A program made the position numbers and the translations under genes. A DNA stretch of 30,748 nt, taken from contig JBDGXI010000020.1 in NCBI GenBank assembly GCA_039584685.1, positions 1 through 30,748 of the forward strand, in the 5' to 3' direction. This document shows, in pieces, positions 23,776 to 30,748 of the stretch. The notes under the pieces were generated by a model. The model saw nothing but the letters and a program-made list of their open reading frames with translations. It did not search any database and was not told where the DNA came from. The number at the start of each line of letters is the position of its first letter. Position 1 is the first letter of the stretch. Origin of the DNA: Benthicola sp039584685 (GTDB lineage: Bacteria; Gemmatimonadota; Gemmatimonadetes; Palauibacterales; Palauibacteraceae).

Positions 23776-25689
23776 ATGGAGCTGCGCTCGAAGGTCCCCT
23801 CCGGTCCTATCGACCAGAAGTGGACGAAGCACAAGTTCGACATGAAGCTGGTGAACCCGGCTAACAAGCGGAAATACCATGTGATCGTGGTGGGCTCCGG
23901 ACTCGCCGGCGCGTCCGCTTCCGCGACGCTGGCAGAGCTCGGGTATCACGTGAGCTGCTTCACCTACCACGACAGCCCGCGGCGGGCGCACAGCATCGCC
24001 GCGCAAGGCGGAATCAACGCGGCGAAGAACTACCAGGGAGATGGTGACAGCATCTTCCGCCTGTTCTACGACACGGTGAAGGGCGGCGACTTCCGCGCTC
24101 GTGAGGCCAACGTGTACCGTCTGGCCGAAGTCTCGAACGAGATCATCGACCAGTGCGTGGCCCAGGGCATACCGTTCGCGCGCGAGTACGGTGGCCTGCT
24201 GGCGAACCGTTCGTTCGGCGGCGCCCAGGTTTCGCGCACGTTCTACGCGCGCGGCCAGACCGGTCAGCAGCTGCTCCTCGGGGCCTACCAGGCTCTTATG
24301 AAAGAGGTTCATAGAGGACAGGTTAAGTTATATAATCAGTGCGAGATGCTGGATGTTGTCCTGGTGGACGGGCAGGCCCGTGGGATCGTGACCCGGCACC
24401 TGGTGACGGGGAAGATCGAGGTCCATCTCGCCGATGCGGTGGCCCTCGGCACGGGTGGGTACTCGAACGCGTTCTACCTGTCCACCAATGCCATGTACTG
24501 CAATGTCACGGCTGCCTGGCGGGCTTATCGACGAGGGGCCGGATTCGCCAATCCCTGCTACACGCAGATCCACCCGACCTGCATCCCGGTGGCTGGCGAC
24601 TATCAGTCCAAGCTCACCCTGATGAGCGAGTCCCTGCGCAACGACGGTCGCATCTGGGTGTCGCAGCAGGTGGATGACGACCGGGCTCCGGGGGACATCC
24701 CGGAGGACCAGCGGGACTACTACCTGGAGCGCATGTATCCGGCATTCGGAAACCTCGTGCCGCGGGATCTCGCGTCCCGGCGTGCCAAGGACATGTGCGA
24801 CCAGGGGAAGGGCGTCGGCGACACGAAGCTGGGGGTATACCTGGACTTCGAGGACGCGATCCAAAGACTGGGCGCCGAGGTGATCGAGGCGCGGTACGGA
24901 AACCTGTTCGAGATGTACGAACGGATCACCGGCGAGGACCCGTACAAAGTCCCGATGCGGATCTACCCGGCCCCGCACTATACGATGGGCGGGCTGTGGG
25001 TGGACTACAACCTCATGACCACCGTACCGGGACTGTACGCGATCGGAGAAGCCAACTTCTCGGATCACGGGGCCAACCGGCTGGGCGCGAGCGCTCTCAT
25101 GCAGGGTGTGGCGGACGGGTACTTCGTCCTGCCGTACACGATCGCCGACTACCTGGCGCAGGCAAAGCTGGATCCGGTGGCTGCGGACCACGTCGAAGTC
25201 CGAGGTGCGCTCGAGGAGGTACAGTCGCGAAACGACCGCCTGCTGGCCCTCGATGGAGACCGGACGATCAACAGCTTCCACAAGGAACTCGGCCGAATCG
25301 TCTGGGACTATTGCGGCATGGGTCGCAGCGCCGCGGGCCTGAAGGAAGCCCTGCAGAAGATCCCGGTCCTCCGCGAGGAGTTCTGGGAGAACGCCAAGGT
25401 GGTGGGCGACGGAGAGTCGATCAACCAGACCCTGGAGAGAGCCGGCCGCGTAGCCGACTTCCTCGAGCTGGCCGAGGTCATGTGCCTCGACGCGTTGGTG
25501 CGCGAGGAATCGTGCGGCGGCCATTTCCGTGAGGAGCACCAGACGCCGGAGGGCGAGGCACGGCGCGACGACGAGAACTTCACACACGTGACCGTGTGGG
25601 AGTACGCCGGCGCTGACACGGCTCCCCGGGAACACAGGGAGCCCCTGGAGTTCGAATACGTTCCTCCCACGCAGAGGAGCTACAAGTAA
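23776..25689 (+). CDS. sdhA: Succinate dehydrogenase/fumarate reductase flavoprotein subunit
   Basis: 637 residues; ATG 23776 with GGGAGG 5 bases upstream, 13 bases after sdhC. It oxidises succinate to fumarate with covalently bound FAD. The dinucleotide fold is VIVVGSGLAGASASATLAEL. The FAD-linking His is in RRAHSIAAQGGINAAKN. Active-site stretches are TQIHPTCIPVAGDYQ with MSESLRNDGRIWV, and APHYTMGGLWVDYN with GLYAIGEANFSDHGANRLGAS. The C-terminal region has the usual capping helices. Length and the ANFSDHGANRLG stretch match the B-type Bacteroidetes/Gemmatimonadota-like SdhA. Translation is linked to sdhB: the stop TAA and the next ATG share one base (TAATG). Confidence 0.96.
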   Translation: MELRSKVPSGPIDQKWTKHKFDMKLVNPANKRKYHVIVVGSGLAGASASATLAELGYHVSCFTYHDSPRRAHSIAAQGGINAAKNYQGDGDSIFRLFYDTVKGGDFRAREANVYRLAEVSNEIIDQCVAQGIPFAREYGGLLANRSFGGAQVSRTFYARGQTGQQLLLGAYQALMKEVHRGQVKLYNQCEMLDVVLVDGQARGIVTRHLVTGKIEVHLADAVALGTGGYSNAFYLSTNAMYCNVTAAWRAYRRGAGFANPCYTQIHPTCIPVAGDYQSKLTLMSESLRNDGRIWVSQQVDDDRAPGDIPEDQRDYYLERMYPAFGNLVPRDLASRRAKDMCDQGKGVGDTKLGVYLDFEDAIQRLGAEVIEARYGNLFEMYERITGEDPYKVPMRIYPAPHYTMGGLWVDYNLMTTVPGLYAIGEANFSDHGANRLGASALMQGVADGYFVLPYTIADYLAQAKLDPVAADHVEVRGALEEVQSRNDRLLALDGDRTINSFHKELGRIVWDYCGMGRSAAGLKEALQKIPVLREEFWENAKVVGDGESINQTLERAGRVADFLELAEVMCLDALVREESCGGHFREEHQTPEGEARRDDENFTHVTVWEYAGADTAPREHREPLEFEYVPPTQRSYK

Positions 25690-26432
25690 TGAAACTCAAA
25701 CTTCACGTGTGGCGACAGGCCGGTCCGTCGGCAAAGGGCCGCTTCGTCACGTATGAGACCGATGCCAGCGAGCACATGTCCTTCCTCGAGATGCTCGATG
25801 TGGTGAACGAGGACCTCGAGTCCAGGGGCGAGGAGCCGATCGCGTTCGACAGCGACTGCCGCGAGGGGATCTGCGGCACCTGCGGCATGGTGATCAATGG
25901 CCGCCCGCACGGGCCCTGGAAGCGCACGACCGTATGCCAACTCCACATGCGCGAGTACAGGGACGGCGACCAGATCTGGATCGAGCCGTGGCGGGCGGAC
26001 GGCTTCCCCTTGCAGAAGGACCTGTTCGTGGACCGGTCCGCTTTCGATCGAATCGTGGCGGCGGGTGGTTACATCAGCGTGCGCACGGGCAGCGTGCCTG
26101 AGGCCAATGCCATCCTGGTCGAACAGAACAACGCCGAGAAGTCGATGGACGCGGCTTCCTGCATCGGGTGCGGCGCCTGCGTGGCGGCGTGCCCCAACGC
26201 CTCGGCGATGCTGTTCACATCGGCCAAGGCCGCCCATCTGAACCTGCTCCCGCAGGGGCAGCCGGAACGCAACGGCCGCGTGCTGAACATGATCCTGACG
26301 ATGGAGGCCGAGCAGTTCGGCTCGTGCACGAACCACGGTGCATGCGAGAATGCCTGCCCGAAGGAGATCAAGATCGATGTGATCGCGATGCTGAACCGCG
26401 ACTATATGAAGGCACTCCTGAAGGCGAGCTGA
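25689..26432 (+). CDS. sdhB: Succinate dehydrogenase iron-sulfur subunit
   Basis: 247 residues. It passes electrons from FAD to the membrane haems through [2Fe-2S], [4Fe-4S] and [3Fe-4S] clusters. The plant-type [2Fe-2S] site is CREGICGTCGMVING (Cys57, Cys62, Cys65) with a fourth Cys in TTVCQLHM. The [4Fe-4S] motif is CIGCGACVAACPNAS, and the last cluster uses the Cys pattern of SCTNHGACENACPKEIKIDV. The start overlaps the sdhA stop by one base. The next gene starts after one base, so the operon goes on into two TenA-like genes. Confidence 0.96.
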   Translation: MKLKLHVWRQAGPSAKGRFVTYETDASEHMSFLEMLDVVNEDLESRGEEPIAFDSDCREGICGTCGMVINGRPHGPWKRTTVCQLHMREYRDGDQIWIEPWRADGFPLQKDLFVDRSAFDRIVAAGGYISVRTGSVPEANAILVEQNNAEKSMDAASCIGCGACVAACPNASAMLFTSAKAAHLNLLPQGQPERNGRVLNMILTMEAEQFGSCTNHGACENACPKEIKIDVIAMLNRDYMKALLKAS

Positions 26433-26433
26433 A

Positions 26434-27096
26434 GTGAGTTTTTGCGAGACTCAGCTGGACCGACTCGCACCGCTGTGGGAGCGAATGCTGAGCCACCCGT
26501 TCCTCGTGCAGACGCGCGACGGCACCATTCCGCACGACACGTTCGCCTCGTGGATGAGGCAGGACTACCTGTTCGTAGAGGCGGCGATTCCCTTCCTGGC
26601 GGCCTTGATTCCCAAGGGTCCTGCCAGCCACTGGGAGCCCATGACGCAGGCGATCGGGGCATTGATCAGGGAGTTGCGGTTGTTTGAAGAACGCGCGGAG
26701 GCGGTGGGAGTGGAAATCAGGGGCACGCAGCCCTCCTTCACCACGCACGCCTACATCCAGTTCCTCCTCGCCACGGCGCAGAACGCGTCGTACGAGGAGG
26801 CCTATACCGTGCTGTACGCGGCCGAGAAGGCCTATCACGATTCCTGGAGGATGGTCCGTGACGGACTGGACCGGACGTCACCGTGGTGGCCGTTCGTCGA
26901 AAACTGGGCAGGTCCGGAGTTCGGAGCCTACGTGGCGTACTTGCAGGTGGAGCTGGACAAGCTCGCCCGGGAGGCGGGTCCCGAACGCCTCCATCGGATG
27001 ATTGAAGCGTTCGAGACGACCGTGCGCTACGAGGTAGCCTTCTGGGAAATGGCGATGACCGGCGAGAATTGGCCCGGGATCCCCTCCACCGACTAG
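26434..27096 (+). CDS. TenA-like protein lacking the catalytic cysteine
   Basis: 220 residues from a GTG at 26434, one base after the sdhB stop, with aagg upstream. All-helical TENA/THI-4 fold: SHPFLVQTRDGTIPHDTFASW, then MRQDYLFVEA (Asp44 kept, Tyr47 changed to Phe), and the end RYEVAFWEMA with a Glu. The position of the thiaminase II nucleophile (Cys135 in B. subtilis) is in TVLYAAEKAY, where Ala replaces Cys; a Glu follows it. Some TenA subfamilies (TenA_E) use Glu instead of Cys and salvage thiamine breakdown pyrimidines; others may have lost thiaminase activity. It is a paralogue of the next gene. Why it follows sdh is unknown. Confidence 0.85.
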   Translation: MSFCETQLDRLAPLWERMLSHPFLVQTRDGTIPHDTFASWMRQDYLFVEAAIPFLAALIPKGPASHWEPMTQAIGALIRELRLFEERAEAVGVEIRGTQPSFTTHAYIQFLLATAQNASYEEAYTVLYAAEKAYHDSWRMVRDGLDRTSPWWPFVENWAGPEFGAYVAYLQVELDKLAREAGPERLHRMIEAFETTVRYEVAFWEMAMTGENWPGIPSTD

Positions 27097-27128
27097 ACGA
27101 ATCACGGCCAGGTTGCCAGGGAGGGGAC

Positions 27129-27794
27129 GTGGCGTTCACCGACGAGCTGTACGAGGCGGCGCGACGTATCTGGGACGCCCAGGTGGAGCATCCGTTCGTG
27201 GCCGGAATCTCCGACGGTACCCTGGATCGAGCGGTATTCGAACGGTGGGTGCGCCAGGACTACCTGTACCTGGTCGAGTTCTCCCGCGTGTTCGCGTGGG
27301 CGGCTGCAAGGGCCGACCGGCTCGAGGCGATGAGCTGGTACGCGGCGGCGCTGCACCTCACGCTCAACACGGAGATGGCCCTTCACCGACAGTACGCGGA
27401 GCGTTTCGGCATAGCCCCCGAGGAGCTGGAGGCCGAGCGGATGTGGCCCACCACCAGGGCCTACACCGATTTCCTGGTGCGGACAGCTGCCGACGGCGAC
27501 ATGGCCGACCTGGTGGCGGCGCTTCTGCCGTGCGCGTGGGGCTACGTGTACATCGCCGAGCGCCTCGCCGCCTCCGAACGTCCCTCAGATCAGCGCTACG
27601 CCGACTGGATAGATCAGTACGCTTCCGACGAGTTCCGGGAAGCTGCGGATTGGCTCAGGTCGGAAATGGACCGACTGGCGGACGGCGCGTCCCCGGAGAA
27701 GAAGGCTCGCCTGACGGACCTCTTCGTCCTGTCGAGTCGGTACGAATGGCGATTCTGGGAGATGTGCTGGAGAGGTGAGACATGGCCGGTGTGA
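27129..27794 (+). CDS. tenA: TenA-like protein, thiaminase II type with Cys135
   Basis: 221 residues from a GTG at 27129, with gggaggggac just upstream (GGAGGGG close before). The gap to the previous gene is 32 bases. TenA hydrolyses aminopyrimidine thiamine-breakdown products to HMP, feeding thiamine salvage. The active-site residues fall at the B. subtilis numbers: Asp44 and Tyr47 in QDYLYLVEF, Cys135 in LLPCAWGY, and a Glu in WRFWEM near the C-terminus. Its start QVEHPFVAGISDGTLDR resembles the neighbour (SHPFLVQTRDGTIPHD), so the two are tandem duplicates that then diverged in the active site. No other thiamine gene is nearby. Confidence 0.88.
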   Translation: MAFTDELYEAARRIWDAQVEHPFVAGISDGTLDRAVFERWVRQDYLYLVEFSRVFAWAAARADRLEAMSWYAAALHLTLNTEMALHRQYAERFGIAPEELEAERMWPTTRAYTDFLVRTAADGDMADLVAALLPCAWGYVYIAERLAASERPSDQRYADWIDQYASDEFREAADWLRSEMDRLADGASPEKKARLTDLFVLSSRYEWRFWEMCWRGETWPV

Positions 27795-27809
27795 CCCGGC
27801 CGGGCACAC

Positions 27810-27851
27810 GGCGGGCAGGGGCGACGCCCCGCGCGCCGCACCCTACCCGCC
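27810..27851. terminator. Hairpin between convergent genes (bidirectional terminator candidate)
   Basis: ggcgggcaggg (27810-27820) pairs with ccctacccgcc (27841-27851) with one C-A mismatch; an inner ggggcgacgcccc hairpin is also present in the loop region. It lies between the convergent TenA and TadG-like genes (27795-27864). No T-tract is seen on either strand. Confidence 0.4.
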
Positions 27852-27864
27852 ACATCGCCCGGAC

Positions 27865-29118
27865 TCAGTGGGACAGTCGGATCACCAGGTCCGACGCCAC
27901 CCGCTTGAACACCTCGTCCAGCTCCGCCGGTGAGGGTGCGAAGTACATTCGCCCTTGCGGCTGGTTCGGGTTCACGGAGCCGTGCTCGTTGGCCAGAAGA
28001 GAGAGATAAGCGAGGTCCGGACGGCCGAGCTCTGACGCGAGCGGGTTTCCGAGCCCGATCGTATAGACGTAGGCGCCGTCCGCCCGGAGACGGTTCGCGG
28101 CCTCGAGCCCCAGCTGCCGGGCGATCTCGCGTCCCCGCTCACCGTGAGGCGGCTGCCCCCCTTCCGTCCACTCCTCGCAATTCACGACGTTCCGGCACGC
28201 TTCGGCTGCCGGGCGGTCCCAGCGATCCATCGAGATCTCGTCGGGATCATCGAAATACCCGCGGACCACCTTCCTCGCCGTCGCGGCGACGGCCAGGATC
28301 CGGTCCTCTCCTCCGACCGGGCCCCGGAACGCCGTCGGACGCCCATCGGTGAAGAAGACCACCACCTTGATGGCCCGCTCTCTCGCGCTCTTGCTTCTGA
28401 CTTGCTGCCCGGCCAACCGTAGGCCCTCGGCCGTGTTCGTCCACCCCAGCGACCCCATCTCATCGATGATTCTCCGAGTATCCACCGTGAAGTTGCTCTG
28501 CAGTGGGTACCGGACGCCCGCCCTGGTGTGGAAGGAAACCAGCGCAAACTGATCCAGGTCATCGTCGAAATGCGTGACGAACTCGCGCGCCGCTCTCTGC
28601 AGGTCGTCCCATGCGCCGTGCGTCCCCAGCGAGCCGGACTGATCGAGCACGAGCACCAGGTCGACGGGAGGCACTACTGCCGTAGCCGAAGAGCCGATGT
28701 CTACGAAATTCAGTCCGAGGAGGCGCATGAGTGTCGTGGGCAAGAGGCGTTGCGCCGTTACCGTGACCGTCTTCTCGCCCGCTTCGTTGACGCCGAACGA
28801 CACGCTTACCGTCGTTCCATCGGCTCCGGCCGCCACCCCGTTGGCAAGTGCGACCGCGATGGCCTCATCTCGCGCGACTGACTCGCCGGATCTGAACAGT
28901 CGCGCACCCGCGAGCACGCCCGCGTCCACGGCACGGGACAGGTGTGATCTCACCAGAAACGCCCGACCCGAGTCGAGAACGAGACCGGCCATGCCGAGAA
29001 GGACGACCATACCGCCGGCCACCAACACGATGACCGCTCCGCGCTCGCCGCGCGCCCTGTCTACGAGGCGACGCCAACGCCGGCGTATGGCCGAAACCGG
29101 AAGAGCGTAGGGTCGCAT
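27865..29118 (-). CDS. TadG-like protein with pseudopilin helix and VWA domain
   Basis: 417 residues. ATG 29118 has AGGA 7 bases upstream; the longer frame (to 29376) lies inside the TadE gene. The N-terminus has a prepilin-like basic part then RGERGAVIVLVAGGMVVLLG, the single membrane helix of Tad/Flp minor pilins, with AVDAGVLAGA after it (about residues 24-72). A VWA domain starts at VDLVLVLDQSGSL (MIDAS Asp159-x-Ser-x-Ser163) and includes VVVFFTDGRPTA. It probably forms part of the Tad pilus tip or its assembly at the envelope. Two TadE-like genes precede it in the same direction; no Tad secretion ATPase or platform gene is in the window. Confidence 0.88.
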   Translation of the reverse strand: MRPYALPVSAIRRRWRRLVDRARGERGAVIVLVAGGMVVLLGMAGLVLDSGRAFLVRSHLSRAVDAGVLAGARLFRSGESVARDEAIAVALANGVAAGADGTTVSVSFGVNEAGEKTVTVTAQRLLPTTLMRLLGLNFVDIGSSATAVVPPVDLVLVLDQSGSLGTHGAWDDLQRAAREFVTHFDDDLDQFALVSFHTRAGVRYPLQSNFTVDTRRIIDEMGSLGWTNTAEGLRLAGQQVRSKSARERAIKVVVFFTDGRPTAFRGPVGGEDRILAVAATARKVVRGYFDDPDEISMDRWDRPAAEACRNVVNCEEWTEGGQPPHGERGREIARQLGLEAANRLRADGAYVYTIGLGNPLASELGRPDLAYLSLLANEHGSVNPNQPQGRMYFAPSPAELDEVFKRVASDLVIRLSH

Positions 29119-29152
29119 AGTGGTTCCTTTCTGACCTGTGTCTACGGGCGGT

Positions 29153-29665
29153 CTAGAAGACCGCGCGCTCGTAGATGGGGTCCGGAAGAGCGCTCTGGAA
29201 CAAGCGCGCGAACGGGGTGATCGGCTCGTACCGGTAGAATACCTCCACGACGTAGTGCGTGGTGCCCCGTTCGAGGCCGTACGAGGCGAACGAAATGGGG
29301 CTGGCTCCCACGGTACCGAGCCGGCTCCGGGTCTCGTAACCCGCCGACGCCACCTGGGCCAGGACCATCGGCCCATCCCGCCTCACCTCGATCCGGGATA
29401 CCACCGATCCGCCGCGCCGCTCGAGGTGAATATCCCGACCGCTGGTCGCCACGACGGTGAGCACGGTATCCAGACTCGTTCCCCGCGAGGCGATGTTGGC
29501 TCCCTCGCGACTCAGCTTGGAAAGCGTGTGGGCCACGGTCAGTGCGTTTCCCACCTCGACCATGCCGAGGAACAGGAAGAGCAGCAGCGGAAGCACCAGC
29601 GCGAACTCGGCCACTGCCTGCCCACTCGTGCCGAGCCTTCTGTGCCTACGGGATGAACGGTTCAT
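29153..29665 (-). CDS. TadE-like minor pilin
   Basis: 170 residues from ATG 29665. After a basic, Ser/Arg-rich leader comes GQAVAEFALVLPLLLFLFLGMVEVGNAL, seen here as AEFALVLPLLLFLFLGMVEV: the TadE signature of a Glu five residues from a leucine-rich membrane helix (about residues 20-40). The rest is a small beta-rich periplasmic part that ends in IYERAVF. The gene overlaps the previous TadE-like gene by 20 bases (29646-29665) and is followed by the TadG-like gene after 34 bases, so the three form an operon. It differs clearly in sequence from its neighbour. Confidence 0.88.
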   Translation of the reverse strand: MNRSSRRHRRLGTSGQAVAEFALVLPLLLFLFLGMVEVGNALTVAHTLSKLSREGANIASRGTSLDTVLTVVATSGRDIHLERRGGSVVSRIEVRRDGPMVLAQVASAGYETRSRLGTVGASPISFASYGLERGTTHYVVEVFYRYEPITPFARLFQSALPDPIYERAVF

Positions 29666-30164
29666 TCTTCATTGCCGTCCGCACGGTGAAACTGACCGGA
29701 GGAAGCACATCTTCCAGGCCGGGAAGGAAGAACCGGTGGGTAAACGAGACGCTGACCGTGACCAGTTCTTCCGGTCCCCCTCCGTCTTCGGGATCGATCG
29801 CGATCGAGTCGGCGATCGCCAGATGGCCGACCTTGCTTCGCACCACCTTTCGGATCGACTCGGCACGCGGGATCGGCTCACCCGTGTCCGGGTCCGTGAA
29901 ATGCCGCCCGGTGACGGCATACCGGGTGGCCTCTGCCACCGCGTGCTTCGCCGTCAGATGGGAGAGCCCGAGCCGTCCGAACTCGAACATGCCGAACAAC
30001 AGGGAAAGGAGGAGAGGGAGGACCAGGGCGAATTCGACGATTCCCGAGCCGTGGCTCCCGCGCAACAATCGATCTGTTGCGCCGCCGCGATATGTGGCAC
30101 GTATCCGCGCCACCAATCCGCCGCCCCCGAGCGCAGCTCGAAGCCGGGTTTTCCACATTGCCAT
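29646..30164 (-). CDS. TadE-like minor pilin
   Basis: 172 residues from ATG 30164 with GGAGG 6 bases upstream. A long basic leader (about 38 residues) is followed by GIVEFALVLPLLLSLLFGMFEFG, again with the EFALVLPLLL core of TadE pilins. The C-terminal domain contains LVTVSVSFTHRFFLPGLEDVL, a beta-rich segment typical of TadE, and stops at MKNEPFIP. First gene of the TadE-TadE-TadG operon. An 18-base inverted repeat lies just before its ribosome binding site. Confidence 0.88.
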   Translation of the reverse strand: MAMWKTRLRAALGGGGLVARIRATYRGGATDRLLRGSHGSGIVEFALVLPLLLSLLFGMFEFGRLGLSHLTAKHAVAEATRYAVTGRHFTDPDTGEPIPRAESIRKVVRSKVGHLAIADSIAIDPEDGGGPEELVTVSVSFTHRFFLPGLEDVLPPVSFTVRTAMKNEPFIP

Positions 30165-30174
30165 CGTCGACCTC

Positions 30175-30192
30175 CAATAGCCCCGCCTATTG
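30175..30192. promoter_or_regulatory. 18-base inverted repeat in front of the Tad operon
   Basis: caatag (30175-30180), ccccgc, ctattg (30187-30192): 6-base arms, located immediately upstream of the ribosome binding site of the first TadE-like gene. A regulator binding site or an mRNA 5' hairpin is possible; the arms are short. The rest of 30193-30436 (about 240 bases) shows no gene I can support. Confidence 0.3.
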
Positions 30193-30436
30193 CAGATCCG
30201 AGCGACTGGCCCGGTAAGATCCGAAAAGGGCTTGTAGAATGGGGCGATGGAGGCCGATTGTCAACCACCCGGGCGAGCGAGGTGTGAAGGAAGGCTCCTC
30301 GGCCGGTCGTGAGATCGGCGGGCCGGGATGTGGAAAAGTGACCGTGCGGCGATCGCGGGCTGCTCCGGAATCGGTTGAAGAAGGTCTGGGTTGGGTGTGG
30401 CGCCCGCTCTACAGAGAGCCCCGGCCCCGAACGGTC

Positions 30437-30748
30437 TCAGTTGGGTCGCTCGATCAGGACCTGCGTCCACCGGTCCTCGAACAGGCCGACTCCGTGGTGC
30501 GTGAACGAACATTCCTCCAGGATCGCCCGGTGCGGCGGACTGTCCACCCAGAGATCGATCACGGTCTCCGGTCCCTGCGCAGTCAGCGCGAGGTTCTCCG
30601 CTACCGATCCGTGCCACGTGACTCCACCCATCAGGAGCCGCCGGGACAGGTCCGTCCCCTCGGGGGTCACGTGGTCGAAGTAGTCACGGCGCGACATGTC
30701 AGCGCTGTGAGCCTCGGCCACCCGGGCCGCATCTTCATGCCAGCGAAG
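30437..30748 (-). CDS. CAP/SCP-domain protein (5' end outside window)
   Basis: The frame is open to the window edge on the minus strand, so the N-terminus is missing; 103 residues are visible. Recognisable CAP (cysteine-rich secretory protein/allergen V5/PR-1) elements are LRWHEDAARVAEAHSADMSR, YFDHVTPEG, SVAENLAL, and WVDSPPHRAILEE (the family's W.nSpgHr.nil segment). The His in FDH, the Glu in AEN and the His in PPHR are the usual cavity residues. Bacterial CAP proteins are secreted and of mostly unknown role. It ends ERPN. Confidence 0.85.
   Translation of the reverse strand, partial: LRWHEDAARVAEAHSADMSRRDYFDHVTPEGTDLSRRLLMGGVTWHGSVAENLALTAQGPETVIDLWVDSPPHRAILEECSFTHHGVGLFEDRWTQVLIERPN

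Noticed and set aside
24328..25635. 435-codon minus-strand frame opposite sdhA
   Set aside because: Shadow of a well-conserved flavoprotein gene; low-complexity His/Arg/Val-rich translation with no domain.
29138..29656. Plus-strand frame opposite TadE
   Set aside because: Shadow of the TadE-like gene.

Overview
The window is a compact, GC-rich chromosomal segment from a Gram-negative bacterium. It has signal peptides, several lipoboxes, an Omp85-like outer-membrane barrel, GTG starts and almost no spare intergenic DNA. The gene content (quinone-linked SdhCAB of the B type, DUF4097 and DUF4136 proteins, RDD protein, Tad pseudopilins) resembles Gemmatimonadota or a neighbouring phylum. This is an inference from style; no rRNA or other phylogenetic marker is present. 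I see no tRNA, CRISPR array, insertion sequence or phage gene, and no gene-free stretch longer than about 300 bases.

Layout. 1-2396: a four-helix membrane protein (cut by the window edge) coupled to a lipoprotein with a von Willebrand A-like fold. 2419-3405: a small membrane protein divergent from the most interesting locus of the window, an OsmC-family gene whose peroxidatic cysteine codon is an in-frame TGA, followed 25 bases later by a bacterial SECIS-like hairpin. I read it as one 153-residue selenoprotein, not two ORFs. 3627-6408: a small membrane protein, then on the minus strand an aldehyde dehydrogenase, a ferritin and an FKBP lipoprotein. 6498-8699: outer-membrane barrel protein. 8775-11145: divergent TrpF-like protein, sirtuin, lipid kinase. 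11267-14729: double-PDZ exported protein, RDD membrane protein, DUF4097 repeat protein.

14869-18702 is a polyamine module: arginine decarboxylase (SpeA) and agmatinase (SpeB) overlap by 4 bases and make putrescine; a deoxyhypusine-synthase-like enzyme converges on them and probably uses the putrescine. 18862-22893 holds a beta-CASP metallo-beta-lactamase, a methyltransferase/LOG pair, a HIT protein and a DUF4136 lipoprotein. 23085-27794 is an operon sdhCAB followed by two TenA paralogues, one with the catalytic cysteine and one without. 27865-30164 encodes two TadE-like and one TadG-like pilus proteins, and the window ends inside a CAP-domain gene.

The standout is the candidate selenocysteine OsmC. 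No Sec machinery genes (selA, selB, selC, selD) are visible here, so the claim depends on their presence elsewhere in the genome.
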